The notes below the pieces were generated by a model. It was not told where the DNA came from, did no database searches, and worked only from the letters and a program-made list of their open reading frames with translations. A stretch of 64,000 nt of DNA from Halobacillus mangrovi (GTDB lineage: Bacteria > Bacillota > Bacilli > Bacillales > Halobacillaceae). The translations under genes were made by a program, and so were the position numbers. Location: NCBI RefSeq assembly GCF_002097535.1, contig NZ_CP020772.1:3264501-3328500 (forward strand), read 5' to 3'. Below, piece by piece: positions 40,342 through 49,416 of this stretch (the stretch's first letter is position 1; the number at the start of each line of letters is the position of its first letter).

Positions 40342-42429
40342 TTATAATTTCTTTTTAAAAAACTGATGAATCTGATTGGACACATAATTTTTTATGAGGT
40401 CTTCATCTCTTGATTGAAATGTCTCCGTGCTGACAGGGTCCTCAATGAGTAAAGTACTTATAAAACTTAATACTTCAAGCCCCTCTTTACTTATATCCCT
40501 TGGAGCGAGCATTAAAATAAATACATCTGATTCCATTAGCTCTCCGTCCATACCCTGAATGGATAAAGGATCGTCAAGCAAGATCACCGTAAAAGACGGA
40601 ACAGGAATGTGATCCTGACGTGTGTGGTAGAGAGCTAGTCCGGTATCCGGAACTCCAAGGCCCCCCACTTTTTCTCTATCAAGTAGATACTTCGTGATAA
40701 ACTCCGTATCCTTTAAAGCTCCTTCAGTAACGAGGTGCTGACAAGCTTCGTCTAAGATCTCTTTTTTGTCCTGAGATGAGCTGTTAAATACATATAGCCT
40801 ATTCAGGATTTGACTGACCATCGTGGCGTATCGCTGAACGCTGCTTACGGAATCCTGAATCGTTTGGAGCGTTTCATCTTCGATCGGTGCAGAGTTATCA
40901 ACCGTCTTTAACGTCTCCATGATTTTGACTTTTCTGATTCTATGTTGAAGTCGATGAACATCTGCAGTTGGAAGCATTGGATTTACGAGTACATAGTCTT
41001 CAACTTTTTCAAGTGGAATCGTTGAAACAATCAAGTCATAGTTGGTTATTTCAAGTTCTTTCAAATCAAAGAGCGACTGATGGTCAACTTCTTCAATTTC
41101 CTGAAATTGACGCTGAAGCTTAGCTGATAAGATTTTTGCTGTTCCGATCCCGCTTGAACAAACGACTAACACTCTTAGACCCCGGACTCCTTCCATATTT
41201 AATAAAGAGCTGGCAAAATGCATAACGAGAAAAGCGGTTTCCTCTTTAGGAAATGTCAAGGAAGGGAAGACATGTTTTACAGCTCTTTCTAATACAGTAA
41301 AAAGTTCAGGGTAATCTTCTTCAATCTGTTCCTTTAACGGATTAGAAATATCCATTCCTTGTTGAATTCGGTAAAGACTCGGCTTTAGATGAACGACGAG
41401 GTCGTTGAGCAGCTGTGGAGATTCGTGCAAATTTCTCTGAATGGCATTCGATACGAATTCAATTAATTGCTTGGCCTTGAATGCTACACTTAAGCTGCTG
41501 TCTTCAAGAATAAAATCTTCGTTGTACCTTACTTTAGCTCCCATTAAGTGCATAGTAATATATCCGGTTTCAGCCTCAGGAATCTCTAGCTCAAATTGCT
41601 GTTCAAGTTTTTCTATGACCTTTCCTGCTGTTTCAAACTCATTCGTGCCTTTTAAATCTGAAAGGTATTCATCTTCCATTTGGATGAATTCCCCCTGCTG
41701 AAGCCTCTCAATCGCTAAAGCAAGGTGAATCACCAATCCAATGTAAGCACTATCTGCCAAAGGGTAAGTCAGCTCTCCTCGAATAGAATCTACGGTTTGT
41801 TCAATCAAAGAAATTTTCTCTTTGTTTACAAGACCAAGAAGATGATCAGATACGGAATCCAGCATAGGAGAGTCGGCCTGTATGTTGTTTTGCAGCAGAC
41901 GCAAAAAGTCGTGTTCGTCCATATGTTGCATAATAATAAATCGAATCGCTTCTCTGATATTGGTTTCTTCACCCTGAACCTCAACTCCGTATCCGCGTTT
42001 TCGAATCAGTTGAAGCTGAAAACTATCAAGTACTTCTTCAATTTTGTCTAGATCATGACTGATCGTTGCAACAGTCACTCCTAATTCATTCGCAAAAGTG
42101 AGCAGCTTCACAGGTTCTTTTGCATCAAGCAGTCGGGAAAGAATTAATACCTGTCTTTCTTCAGGTGTATAATCCAACAAATCATGATCATAAATCGCTG
42201 CCTTCAATGCTTCTTGATCTTCTTCATTACCAAGGATAGCCAGCCCGCTTCCTGATTTTTTCTGAAGCGTCAAACCATGATTGCTTAATATAGATTCTAC
42301 GCCTTTCAAGTCACGATGCACTGTCCGGGTACTGACATCAAGGGCATCTGCGACCTCTTTCACAGGGAGATCCTGATAAGCTTCGAGCAGCAACTCGATA
42401 ACTTTTCTTTCTCTTGCTGATATATACAC
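40342..42429 (-). CDS. mtlR: Mannitol operon transcriptional activator MtlR
   Basis: The 695-residue PTS-controlled activator has an N-terminal HTH (DLPVKEVADALDVSTRTVHRDL, in part residues 16-37) and a second winged-helix (VKLLTFANELGVTVATISHDL). Two PRD domains (about 190-410) carry the conserved His residues. An EIIB(Gat)-like domain has Cys in VVCSSGIGTAKIL, and an EIIA(Mtl)-like domain has the His in LALYHTRQDHIPVP. Phosphorylation by HPr and EIIA/EIIB sets its activity. It lies inside the operon, after mtlA, with a hairpin between them, rather than apart as in B. subtilis. Confidence 0.95.
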   Translation of the reverse strand: MYISARERKVIELLLEAYQDLPVKEVADALDVSTRTVHRDLKGVESILSNHGLTLQKKSGSGLAILGNEEDQEALKAAIYDHDLLDYTPEERQVLILSRLLDAKEPVKLLTFANELGVTVATISHDLDKIEEVLDSFQLQLIRKRGYGVEVQGEETNIREAIRFIIMQHMDEHDFLRLLQNNIQADSPMLDSVSDHLLGLVNKEKISLIEQTVDSIRGELTYPLADSAYIGLVIHLALAIERLQQGEFIQMEDEYLSDLKGTNEFETAGKVIEKLEQQFELEIPEAETGYITMHLMGAKVRYNEDFILEDSSLSVAFKAKQLIEFVSNAIQRNLHESPQLLNDLVVHLKPSLYRIQQGMDISNPLKEQIEEDYPELFTVLERAVKHVFPSLTFPKEETAFLVMHFASSLLNMEGVRGLRVLVVCSSGIGTAKILSAKLQRQFQEIEEVDHQSLFDLKELEITNYDLIVSTIPLEKVEDYVLVNPMLPTADVHRLQHRIRKVKIMETLKTVDNSAPIEDETLQTIQDSVSSVQRYATMVSQILNRLYVFNSSSQDKKEILDEACQHLVTEGALKDTEFITKYLLDREKVGGLGVPDTGLALYHTRQDHIPVPSFTVILLDDPLSIQGMDGELMESDVFILMLAPRDISKEGLEVLSFISTLLIEDPVSTETFQSRDEDLIKNYVSNQIHQFFKKKL

Positions 42430-42486
42430 GCTTTCCCCTCCCTTCTTTTCAAGTAGTAATAGAACGAACTAAGATTCAAGAGAGAC

Positions 42487-42514
42487 AGAAAAGAGTCTGA
42501 TCTGACTCTTTTCT
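42487..42514 (-). terminator. Hairpin between mtlA and mtlR, possible partial terminator
   Basis: A perfect 11-bp stem (agaaaagagtc and complement) with a 6-nt loop ends in TTTTCT on the minus strand. It could lower expression of the regulator and mtlFD relative to mtlA, or act as an mRNA processing barrier. Confidence 0.55.
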
Positions 42515-42523
42515 GGAAATGGA

Positions 42524-44317
42524 TTAATCATTCTTCAGTTCTTCTACCAACTCATCATATTTAGGACTGTTTAAGAAGTTTTCTACAGAAATGTGATGAG
42601 CATGTGGCACTTTTTGCATCGCACGTTCTGTTAAATCTTTGTGTGTAATGACTACATCCACATCCTGAGGTAAGTCATTGATCGCCATGTTCGTGACATT
42701 AATATCAATATTTGCTTTTTTGAATTTATTTTTTAGTAAGGATGCGCCCATTGCGCTTGAACCCATCCCTGCATCGCAAGCAAAAATGATTTTATCAACA
42801 TTGGAACGGTTAATGGTTGGAATCTCTTCTGTATTTACATTTTTCTCATTTGCACTTGAGTCATTCGTTAATTCTGTAACTAACTCATCATACTTAGGGC
42901 TATTCAGGAAATTCTCTACAGAAATGTGTTTAGCATTAGGCACTTTTTGCATAGCGCGCTCTGTCAAGTCTTTGTGCGTAATAACTACATCCACATCCTG
43001 AGGTAAGTCATTGATTGCCATATTGGTGACCTCAATAGTAAGATCCGCTTTTTTGAATTTATTTTTCAGCAATGAGGCGCCCATGGCACTTGATCCCATT
43101 CCGGCATCACAAGCGAAGATGATTTTATCAACTTTGGAATAATCGAGTTCAGGTACTTCCTCTGTATTTCTAGCTTCATTCGCAGCTTTAGTTTCTTGTT
43201 TCCCTGATAGTTGGTCAGATACGCTACTTTTCTTCCCTTTCATACCTTCCATCTTAGCTGTCGCTTCTTCCATATCTCCATCGCCTTCGTCTTTGCTCGC
43301 TTTCAAAATAATGGATGAAACGATGAAGGATACAGTTGCAGCTACGACGACACCTGCTATTACTCCAACATAGCTGCCTCTTGGTGTCATACCTAAAACG
43401 GCAATAATACTACCCGGTGAAGCGGCAGCGGTCAGCCCTGCATTAAAGAAAGCAAAGGTTGCTGTACCTGAAACACCACCAGCAATGGCACCAAGAATAA
43501 CTAAAGGCTTAGATAAGATATACGGGAAGTAAATTTCATGAATACCACCCAGGAACTGAATAACCGCTGCACCCGGAGCCGTTTGTTTAGACGTTCCTTT
43601 TCCAAAGAACATAAAGGCAAGTAAAACACCGAATCCAGGACCAGGGTTTGCTTCAAGTAAGAATAAAATTGACTTTCCTGTTTCTACAGATTGCTCTGTT
43701 CCAAGCGGTGTTAAGATGCCATGGTTGATGGCATTGTTCAGAAACACCACTTTGGCAGGTTCAATGAATAAGTTTGCTAAAGGCAATAAGCCAGCAGAGA
43801 TTAAGACATCTACCCCAACACCGAGAAGATCGGTAATACTTGAAAACAGCGGACTTAACGTGTAGAAAGCTAGTATAGCTAATACTGCTCCTAAAATTCC
43901 TGCTGAGAAGTTATTAACAAGCATTTCAAAGCCCTGGCGAACGTTCCCTTCGAGTGCTTCGTCTACTTTTTTCATTAAATAACCAGCGATCGGACCAGCA
44001 ACCATAGCGCCAAGGAACATCGGTGTATCCGGTGAACCGACAATAACACCCATGGTAGCTGTCGCCGCAACAACTCCTCCACGTAACCCATGAATCAAAC
44101 GTCCACCTGTAAAAGCAATTAATAATGGCAATAGATACGAGATCATAGGCCCTACCATACCTGCAAGGGCTTCATTCGGTAACCATCCATCTGGAATAAA
44201 TAGAGCAGTGATAATTCCCCAAGCAATAAACGCGGCAATGTTCGGCATGATCATACTACTTAGAAAACTACCGAACTTCTGAACTCTGGCTCTCACGCCG
44301 GACTTCTCATTAGCCAT
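42524..44317 (-). CDS. mtlA: Mannitol PTS transporter EIICB with two tandem IIB domains
   Basis: MtlA (597 residues) transports and phosphorylates mannitol. Residues 1-345 are the membrane IIC domain (GGIHEIYFPYIL is the conserved substrate motif). Then come two copies of the IIB domain, about residues 392-482 and 503-597, each with the phospho-acceptor Cys in IIFACDAGMGSSAMGASLL. The copies are nearly identical over about 90 residues and have a period of 111 residues (333 bp). Standard MtlA of Bacillus has one IIB. AAGGAGG is before the ATG. It is the first gene of the mtlARFD operon, with a cre-like site upstream. Confidence 0.96.
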   Translation of the reverse strand: MANEKSGVRARVQKFGSFLSSMIMPNIAAFIAWGIITALFIPDGWLPNEALAGMVGPMISYLLPLLIAFTGGRLIHGLRGGVVAATATMGVIVGSPDTPMFLGAMVAGPIAGYLMKKVDEALEGNVRQGFEMLVNNFSAGILGAVLAILAFYTLSPLFSSITDLLGVGVDVLISAGLLPLANLFIEPAKVVFLNNAINHGILTPLGTEQSVETGKSILFLLEANPGPGFGVLLAFMFFGKGTSKQTAPGAAVIQFLGGIHEIYFPYILSKPLVILGAIAGGVSGTATFAFFNAGLTAAASPGSIIAVLGMTPRGSYVGVIAGVVVAATVSFIVSSIILKASKDEGDGDMEEATAKMEGMKGKKSSVSDQLSGKQETKAANEARNTEEVPELDYSKVDKIIFACDAGMGSSAMGASLLKNKFKKADLTIEVTNMAINDLPQDVDVVITHKDLTERAMQKVPNAKHISVENFLNSPKYDELVTELTNDSSANEKNVNTEEIPTINRSNVDKIIFACDAGMGSSAMGASLLKNKFKKANIDINVTNMAINDLPQDVDVVITHKDLTERAMQKVPHAHHISVENFLNSPKYDELVEELKND

Positions 44318-44367
44318 GTAAAATTCCTCCTTAGTCTTTTTCGTTTTGTTTTTGTGTGTAACTTAAT

Positions 44368-44381
44368 TTTAAAGCGGTTAC
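44368..44381 (-). promoter_or_regulatory. Candidate cre site upstream of mtlA
   Basis: On the minus strand TGTAACCGCTTTAA matches the cre consensus TGWAANCGNTNWCA at 13 of 14 positions. It lies 51 bp before the mtlA start codon, where binding of CcpA would block transcription in the presence of glucose. A MtlR site is not identified. Confidence 0.5.
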
Positions 44382-44608
44382 AAGTGTGTATTCAATGAAA
44401 TCTAAATGCATGTTTGTCAGAAGCATTGTTGACATTTTTAAATTGAGACATTTCTAATAGAAGAAACTGGCCGGTTCGCGAAATATAATTGATACATTTT
44501 TGTAATATAAATGAAACCTTTCTGACTATTCATTCGTCTATATAGGTAGAAAAGGAAATTATTAGATATTTTGTTCACCCAATTATGATATTTAAGGAGG
44601 ATTTCATT

Positions 44609-44710
44609 ATGAAAAAAAGGATCGAGTATGATGTTACTGAAATCATGAGTGTGGCAGGAGGTTCTGCTTTCTTAACCGGAGTCCTCTACCTTGCGATTTA
44701 TTTCCTTTAA
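44609..44710 (+). CDS. Small membrane peptide, 33 residues
   Basis: The ORF has a charged N-terminus (MKKRIEYDVTEIMSV) and a C-terminal hydrophobic segment (GSAFLTGVLYLAIYFL) that would span the membrane once. TAAGGAGG is placed 9 nt before the ATG, and a terminator comes 12 nt after the stop, so it is a self-contained transcription unit. I know no named family. Confidence 0.65.
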   Translation: MKKRIEYDVTEIMSVAGGSAFLTGVLYLAIYFL

Positions 44711-44722
44711 TAAATACTCCAA

Positions 44723-44753
44723 AGCCTTTCAAGATTCTTGAAGGGCTTTTTTG
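44723..44753 (+). terminator. Terminator of the 33-residue peptide gene
   Basis: An 11-bp stem (one G-U) with a 3-nt loop is followed by T6. Confidence 0.82.
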
Positions 44754-44833
44754 TTTGGGAGAATTCTATGGTTAGAAGTTCTTGTTTCTCGTCATTATAA
44801 TAGGAGGTATCAATTCATTTAGGAGGAAACCGT

Positions 44834-45778
44834 TTGTTTGAGAATCATATAGGATATCAAAACATGCTTAGAGAAAACCATCTTTCCTTCGGTCTCACTA
44901 TACCGATCGAAAATTACGATAACGAGACACCAACGATGAAACATCAGGTTGAACGTGCTCAGTTAGCTGAAGAGCTAGGATTTCATGCTTTATGGCTGCA
45001 GGATGTGGTTTTAGAAGACCCTACTTTTGAAGATCCAGCAACAGGGCAGATTTTTGATAGTTTGATTTACTTAACATATTTGGCTTCTCATACATCGAAG
45101 ATCCAGTTGGGCACGGCAGCCCTTGTCATGCCTTTACGTCATCCATTACGTACAGCCAAAGAACTGGCAAGTATCGAGCGCCTTTTTCCTGAGCGGATTT
45201 TGCTTGGCATATCGTCAGGTGATCGAAGGAAAGACTTTGAAGGGCTAGGCATCCCCATTATGGAGCGGAGCGAATGGTTTAGAAAAGCATTCGATTATTT
45301 CAAGCATGCTCTCTACAGTGAATATCCAGAGGTCGAATCCGATTTCGGAAAGCTCCACAAGTCTAACCTTGTGCCGAAACCTACTTCAAGGATTCCGACA
45401 TTTATGACGGGATATTGCCAGCAGACTTTGGATTGGGTAGCCGAACACGGCGATGGCTGGATGTTCTATCCTCAAAGACCTGAACAGCAAGAGAAAACAA
45501 TCCGAGAGTATCGGGAGAAGGTGAAGAAATACCACGGAAACGTCTTCCGTCCTTTCTTCATGCCGCTGCCTCTGGAGGTGACTGAAAACCCTGATCAAGA
45601 GGCAGAAAAAATTCCAGCTGGATACCGAATCGGGAGAAAACCTTTAATCAATCTCCTTGAGAACTATCGCAGTATCGGAGTTAACCACATCATGCTGGGC
45701 CTCTCTAAAAATAAACGGCCGGTCACAGAAATCATGCAAGAACTAGGAGAAGAAGTACTCCCCCACTTCTCGTTTTAA
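44834..45778 (+). CDS. Luciferase-like (LLM class) flavin-dependent oxidoreductase
   Basis: The 314-residue TIM-barrel monooxygenase-like protein shows AQLAEELGFHALWLQDVVL near the N-terminus, then KIQLGTAALVMPLRHP and ERILLGISSGDRR, typical of bacterial luciferase-like oxidoreductases that use FMN or F420. The substrate is unknown. The start is TTG, supported by AGGAGGA 6 nt before it. It stands alone between a terminator and a long inverted repeat. Confidence 0.88.
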   Translation: MFENHIGYQNMLRENHLSFGLTIPIENYDNETPTMKHQVERAQLAEELGFHALWLQDVVLEDPTFEDPATGQIFDSLIYLTYLASHTSKIQLGTAALVMPLRHPLRTAKELASIERLFPERILLGISSGDRRKDFEGLGIPIMERSEWFRKAFDYFKHALYSEYPEVESDFGKLHKSNLVPKPTSRIPTFMTGYCQQTLDWVAEHGDGWMFYPQRPEQQEKTIREYREKVKKYHGNVFRPFFMPLPLEVTENPDQEAEKIPAGYRIGRKPLINLLENYRSIGVNHIMLGLSKNKRPVTEIMQELGEEVLPHFSF

Positions 45779-45789
45779 TTGAAACCGAT

Positions 45790-45830
45790 CCCACCTCAGG
45801 TCATCCAGATATTGGATGACCTGAGGTGGG
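45790..45830. repeat. Perfect 17-bp inverted repeat downstream of the LLM oxidoreductase
   Basis: The arms (45790-45806 and 45814-45830) are exactly complementary with a 7-nt loop. There is no T run on either strand (only AAAATATC after it), so it may work as a terminator-like or mRNA-stabilising hairpin, or as an operator for the next gene. Confidence 0.75.
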
Positions 45831-45858
45831 AAAATATCTAATAAAGGAAGAGATACAT

Positions 45859-46563
45859 ATGAGCAAGGCTGTCATTATGCTGATGGGAACTTTCCATATG
45901 GCTATGGACCCTAATAAAATTAATGAACATCAGGAACAAATCCAGAGCATAGTCCACCGTTTAAAAGAATTCAAACCGACAAAGATCGCTGTAGAGAAAT
46001 CATTCCTAATTGAAGAGGAGCTTGATCGGAAATATAGTGAGTTTCTAAACGGGAATTTAGTGCCCGCTTATGATGAAGTAGAGCAATTCGCTTTTCGATT
46101 AGCTTCTCACTTCGACCATCCTAAGGTTTATCCTGTCGATGAGATTGTCGATATGTCCTCCCCTTCTCTTGAGCAAGTGTTTGAATGGACAAAAGAACAC
46201 CAGCGAGATCTTTTTCAAGAAATTATGAGAGTGCAGAGAAATCTTCAGACTTTTGTAAACGACACAGATGTGTACAGCACTCTGCAGTACTTGAACGATC
46301 CCCAGTACAGTAGGGAATTGCAAAGAGTTTATATGAAGCTCAGCCGGGTCGGTGACCGCCAGCACCAGATCGGAGTTAGCTGGCTCACCCAATGGCACAA
46401 AAGGGATTTGGCAATGGCTGCAAATATTGCTAGACTGGCTAATTCTGAAGATCGGGTTCTCGTATTAGTTGGAGGCGATCACCTTCATCTTCTTGAACGT
46501 TTTTTGAAAGACAGTGGGGACTTTGAACTTCAGTCCGTGCTTCCGTTTGTGCAAAAAACATAA
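45859..46563 (+). CDS. DUF5694-like protein
   Basis: The 234-residue soluble protein begins with the family-type segment MLMGTFHMAMDPNK, then PTKIAVEK. It ends in a TraB/PrgY-like pattern with VLVLVGGDHLHLLERFLKD. The motifs GTFH, E (VEK) and GGDHL recall the TraB/GumN fold of putative metal-dependent hydrolases. The function of DUF5694 is unknown. ATG 45859 follows GGAAGAG. Confidence 0.72.
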   Translation: MSKAVIMLMGTFHMAMDPNKINEHQEQIQSIVHRLKEFKPTKIAVEKSFLIEEELDRKYSEFLNGNLVPAYDEVEQFAFRLASHFDHPKVYPVDEIVDMSSPSLEQVFEWTKEHQRDLFQEIMRVQRNLQTFVNDTDVYSTLQYLNDPQYSRELQRVYMKLSRVGDRQHQIGVSWLTQWHKRDLAMAANIARLANSEDRVLVLVGGDHLHLLERFLKDSGDFELQSVLPFVQKT

Positions 46564-46637
46564 AGATCTGCCCACTTCTGAAGCGATCTTCATTCCAATG
46601 TATAAATATTGGAACAAAATCGCATAAGTTAACAAAA

Positions 46638-46669
46638 AAAGAGACCTTCAAAGATGTGAAGGTCTCTTT
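46638..46669. terminator. Bidirectional terminator between the DUF5694 and BCCT genes
   Basis: A perfect 13-bp stem (aaagagaccttca and complement) with a 6-nt loop; A run before it and T-rich sequence after it. Confidence 0.85.
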
Positions 46670-46673
46670 CCGT

Positions 46674-48320
46674 TTATTTCTTATCATCCGTATCTTTTTC
46701 TTCTAGAACTTCAAGCGCAGAACGTTTTCTCTTTTTCCCTTTGCGGTTTTTCCATCGTTCGATATGAATCGTACTCGGCTCATAGTCATCTGATGCTCTT
46801 ATATCTGTATTGGAAGCTTTCATAAATGACCAGGCTAGTAAGAACATTATAAAGATTAATGGAAAACCTCCAACGATACTCGCCGTTTGCAAGGTATCCA
46901 AACCACCCAGGAACATGAGGGCTAAAGGCATTAAGCATAGAGCGAATGCCCAGAACAAACGGTTCCAACGAAGTGGTTCGCCTTCCACATTCTTTTGAAC
47001 AACGGAAGCAAGAATGTAGGAAGAAGAGTCGAATGTTGTCGCCAAGAAAATAATTGCCAGAACAGTGAAGACTAAAATCATGAATTTAGCAAGCGGCAGC
47101 TGGTTGATGATTTCAATGATTGTAGCCGGGGCGCCGTTATCATTCATAAATGAAATGACATCAAATTCTCCGGTAAGCTGCAAGTACAGTCCGAAGTTCC
47201 CCATAATTCCAAAGAACAGCACACATCCGACTGTACCATAAATAATCGTACCTAAAATCATCTGACGAACCGTACGTCCTCTTGAGATTCTCGCAACGAA
47301 TAAACCAACAAATGGAGCATAAACAAGCCACCATGCCCAGTAGAAGATCGTCCAGGATTCTGGGAAATTCGTCTGCTCAAATTCTGCAAAATTACCGAAT
47401 GGCTCCATCCACGTTGCCATTTTAAAGAAATTATCGGCCATAATTCCAAGACCATTGATTGTGGCCTCACTGATGAATAAAGTCGGCCCAAACACGAATA
47501 CGAAAGCAAGAATGAACAGGGCCAGCCAAATATTTATATCACTGAGTACTTTGATTCCTCGTTTTAGCCCGGAATAAGCGCTTATAGCAAAGATCAATGT
47601 ACATAGAACCATGATCGCTGCTTTCATTCCTAAGTTTGCCGGTAGACCTGTAAGATCTTTAACGCCCTCTGCAATCATTGGAGTTCCTAGAGCTAAAGTT
47701 GTACCCGCTCCACCTAACAAACCGAACATGAATAGTACGTCAATAATGTTTCCTATTGGGCCATCAACCGATTTACCAAGTACAGGACGAACAGCTTCAC
47801 TGACTTTAAGTACTGGTTTTTTTCGAACATAATAGAAATACGCAATCGGCAGTGCCGGTAATGTATAAATCGCCCAGGCAATCGGTCCCCAGTGGAAAAT
47901 TCCATAGGCAGTTGACCAGCGAATAGCCTCTTTAGATTCAGGAGTCAAACCGAATGGCGGTCCTTGATAATAATAAGCCCACTCGATAACTCCCCAGTAA
48001 AGGATACTAGAACCAATTCCGGCAGCAAATAACATAGCTGCCCAGGAAAAAGTATTGAACTCAGGTTTTTCTCCTTCGTCCCCTAATTTAATCGAACCAT
48101 TTTTACTAAAGGCAACGAAAAGTAGAAAAGCAAGAATAACAATTCCCATAACCATGTAAAGAGAACCAAAATTCCCCGTCATAAACGTATTGGCTTTAGA
48201 AACGAATTCCTTTCCTGCATCAGGGAAAAGAATTAAGGGTAATGTTACGCCTAAGAGTAAGATTAATGCACCGATAAACGTAGGCCAGTCAATCAATTTT
48301 GTCTTCAATTTTAGAACCAT
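46674..48320 (-). CDS. BCCT family osmolyte transporter (glycine betaine/choline-type, OpuD-like)
   Basis: The about 548-residue protein has the 12 transmembrane segments of BCCT carriers. The Trp-rich motif region shows YWGVIEWAYYYQGPPFG and WSTAYGIFHWGPIAWAIY. The FYWAWWLVYAPFVGLFVARISRGRT stretch, given here in parts, is the BCCT signature with the aromatic betaine box. The C-terminal tail is highly basic (RKGKKRKRS), a feature that senses osmotic or ionic strength in relatives. It imports betaine-type compatible solutes with Na+. The start is uncertain: ATG 48320 with GGAAG close by, or a TTG at 48308 with AAAGGATGG before it. Confidence 0.93.
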   Translation of the reverse strand: MVLKLKTKLIDWPTFIGALILLLGVTLPLILFPDAGKEFVSKANTFMTGNFGSLYMVMGIVILAFLLFVAFSKNGSIKLGDEGEKPEFNTFSWAAMLFAAGIGSSILYWGVIEWAYYYQGPPFGLTPESKEAIRWSTAYGIFHWGPIAWAIYTLPALPIAYFYYVRKKPVLKVSEAVRPVLGKSVDGPIGNIIDVLFMFGLLGGAGTTLALGTPMIAEGVKDLTGLPANLGMKAAIMVLCTLIFAISAYSGLKRGIKVLSDINIWLALFILAFVFVFGPTLFISEATINGLGIMADNFFKMATWMEPFGNFAEFEQTNFPESWTIFYWAWWLVYAPFVGLFVARISRGRTVRQMILGTIIYGTVGCVLFFGIMGNFGLYLQLTGEFDVISFMNDNGAPATIIEIINQLPLAKFMILVFTVLAIIFLATTFDSSSYILASVVQKNVEGEPLRWNRLFWAFALCLMPLALMFLGGLDTLQTASIVGGFPLIFIMFLLAWSFMKASNTDIRASDDYEPSTIHIERWKNRKGKKRKRSALEVLEEKDTDDKK

Positions 48321-48605
48321 CCTTTCTTCCACGTACGACTTTTTTAGTTTGTTCTTTTTTCCTAAGTAAATGCAAAAAAATGAGGATTTAAATCAGGGGA
48401 CGTCCATAAGCACAAAAGTCATTCTAACAATTGTATAGACAGGGGACAAATCGTCTATGTATAGTTGATACCCTATTTAGTATGAAATAATATCTGCTGT
48501 TTAAATTAAATCGCATATTCTGTCATATATCGACAAATTGCTAGGAATCTGCCCGATTTGCTTTGAAAACGCAAATAAAGTAGGAAAGCTTACACCAAAT
48601 AAAGA
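48321..48605. other. Non-coding region upstream of the BCCT transporter
   Basis: AT-rich sequence with no credible ORF. A short dyad ATAGAC-12 nt-GTCTAT lies near 48433-48456 and could be an operator. I see no clear sigma-A promoter match. Confidence 0.4.
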
Positions 48606-48644
48606 AAAACCGGGAGTAAAAGCCATTTGTTTGCTCCCGGTTTT
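48606..48644. terminator. Terminator-like hairpin downstream of the 84-residue membrane protein gene
   Basis: A perfect 11-bp stem (aaaaccgggag and complement) with A/T flanks. It terminates the minus-strand small membrane protein gene. Confidence 0.8.
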
Positions 48645-48667
48645 CTTCTTTTATTACTATTCTATTT

Positions 48668-48922
48668 TTATATGAAGAAGAGCCAAGGTAAAATCATTGG
48701 AATTAATATGATTATGGTAAAAATGAGCCAGGCGCTTGGGTTCTCACTCTTTAGCTGTTTCCAGTATGACATTCCCCATGCCAAGAACAGCAGGATGGTC
48801 ATAATAATGCTCCTCAAGTGGAGCTCTCCATCTTTGTTGTTCATGAAAATGTAAACGGCACCTTCAGCTATGATTAAAATTCCGACTAGTATGTTGAATA
48901 TGTGGGTAAATAATTTATTCAT
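48668..48922 (-). CDS. Small membrane protein, function unknown
   Basis: The 84-residue protein has three hydrophobic segments (about residues 5-24, 36-52 and 64-82). The ATG at 48922 (MNKLFTHIFNILVG) is chosen because AGAGGAG stands 7 nt before it. No family is recognised. It has its own terminator and no close partner. Confidence 0.7.
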   Translation of the reverse strand: MNKLFTHIFNILVGILIIAEGAVYIFMNNKDGELHLRSIIMTILLFLAWGMSYWKQLKSENPSAWLIFTIIILIPMILPWLFFI

Positions 48923-49097
48923 ATTTCCACTCCTCTGAGAGTTGGCTGATCTTGCATGACTATCCTTTCCTACTATAGTATATTTCAATCTTTTTATTAA
49001 GCAAAGCATTGTTCTCCAACTTAAATCTCATTATCCTGAAAACTCAAATCCGAGATATTTGTATGAATATGCTTGTTTCCGTTACCGAAAGAGATAT

Positions 49098-49218
49098 AGG
49101 AGTTCTGGGAAATCACTCCCTTTCCGTGGGAGTCCGGTGAGCTTCCTCAGGCTTCGCCTTGCGGGATCTCACCAGAGACTCTAATCCCACAGGAGTCTCG
49201 CAATTTCCCAGACCTCCT
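49098..49218. repeat. Intergenic palindromic repeat, family A copy 4
   Basis: The 121-bp element has terminal repeats AGGAG..CTGGGAAAT and ATTTCCCAG..CTCCT. Its interior carries ccctttccgtgggagtccgg and gcgggatctcacc, as in copies 1 and 2. It forms an opposing pair with the copy at 49417-49535. Confidence 0.8.
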
Positions 49219-49323
49219 TCCGTTTGTATGGAAGAACGGACACATCTGAAACCGTGATAACCTTTATCCTTCATTATCTGTTAGAGGCACATTGCTAAAT
49301 AATATAGAAGGAGTTTTCTATAC

Positions 49324-49389
49324 ATGCCTGAATACAGTGGTGGTAAAATTGCAATTATAGCCGTTTCATTACTTATCGAATTGTTCTAA
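49324..49389 (+). CDS. Possible 21-residue hydrophobic peptide between two palindromes
   Basis: The ORF MPEYSGGKIAIIAVSLLIEL plus Phe follows AAGGAG by 10 nt. A Gly-Gly and then a single hydrophobic stretch recall the very small YjcZ-type sporulation peptides, though the resemblance is weak. It is the only coding candidate in the 731 nt between the genes at 48922 and 49654. Confidence 0.4.
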   Translation: MPEYSGGKIAIIAVSLLIELF

Positions 49390-49416
49390 GTGGGTCGTTA
49401 ACCTCATGAGGACATG

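Noticed and set aside
49324..49389. Firm assignment of the 21-residue ORF to the YjcZ family
   Set aside because: Only a Gly-Gly and a hydrophobic stretch are shared; it is listed as a low-confidence peptide.
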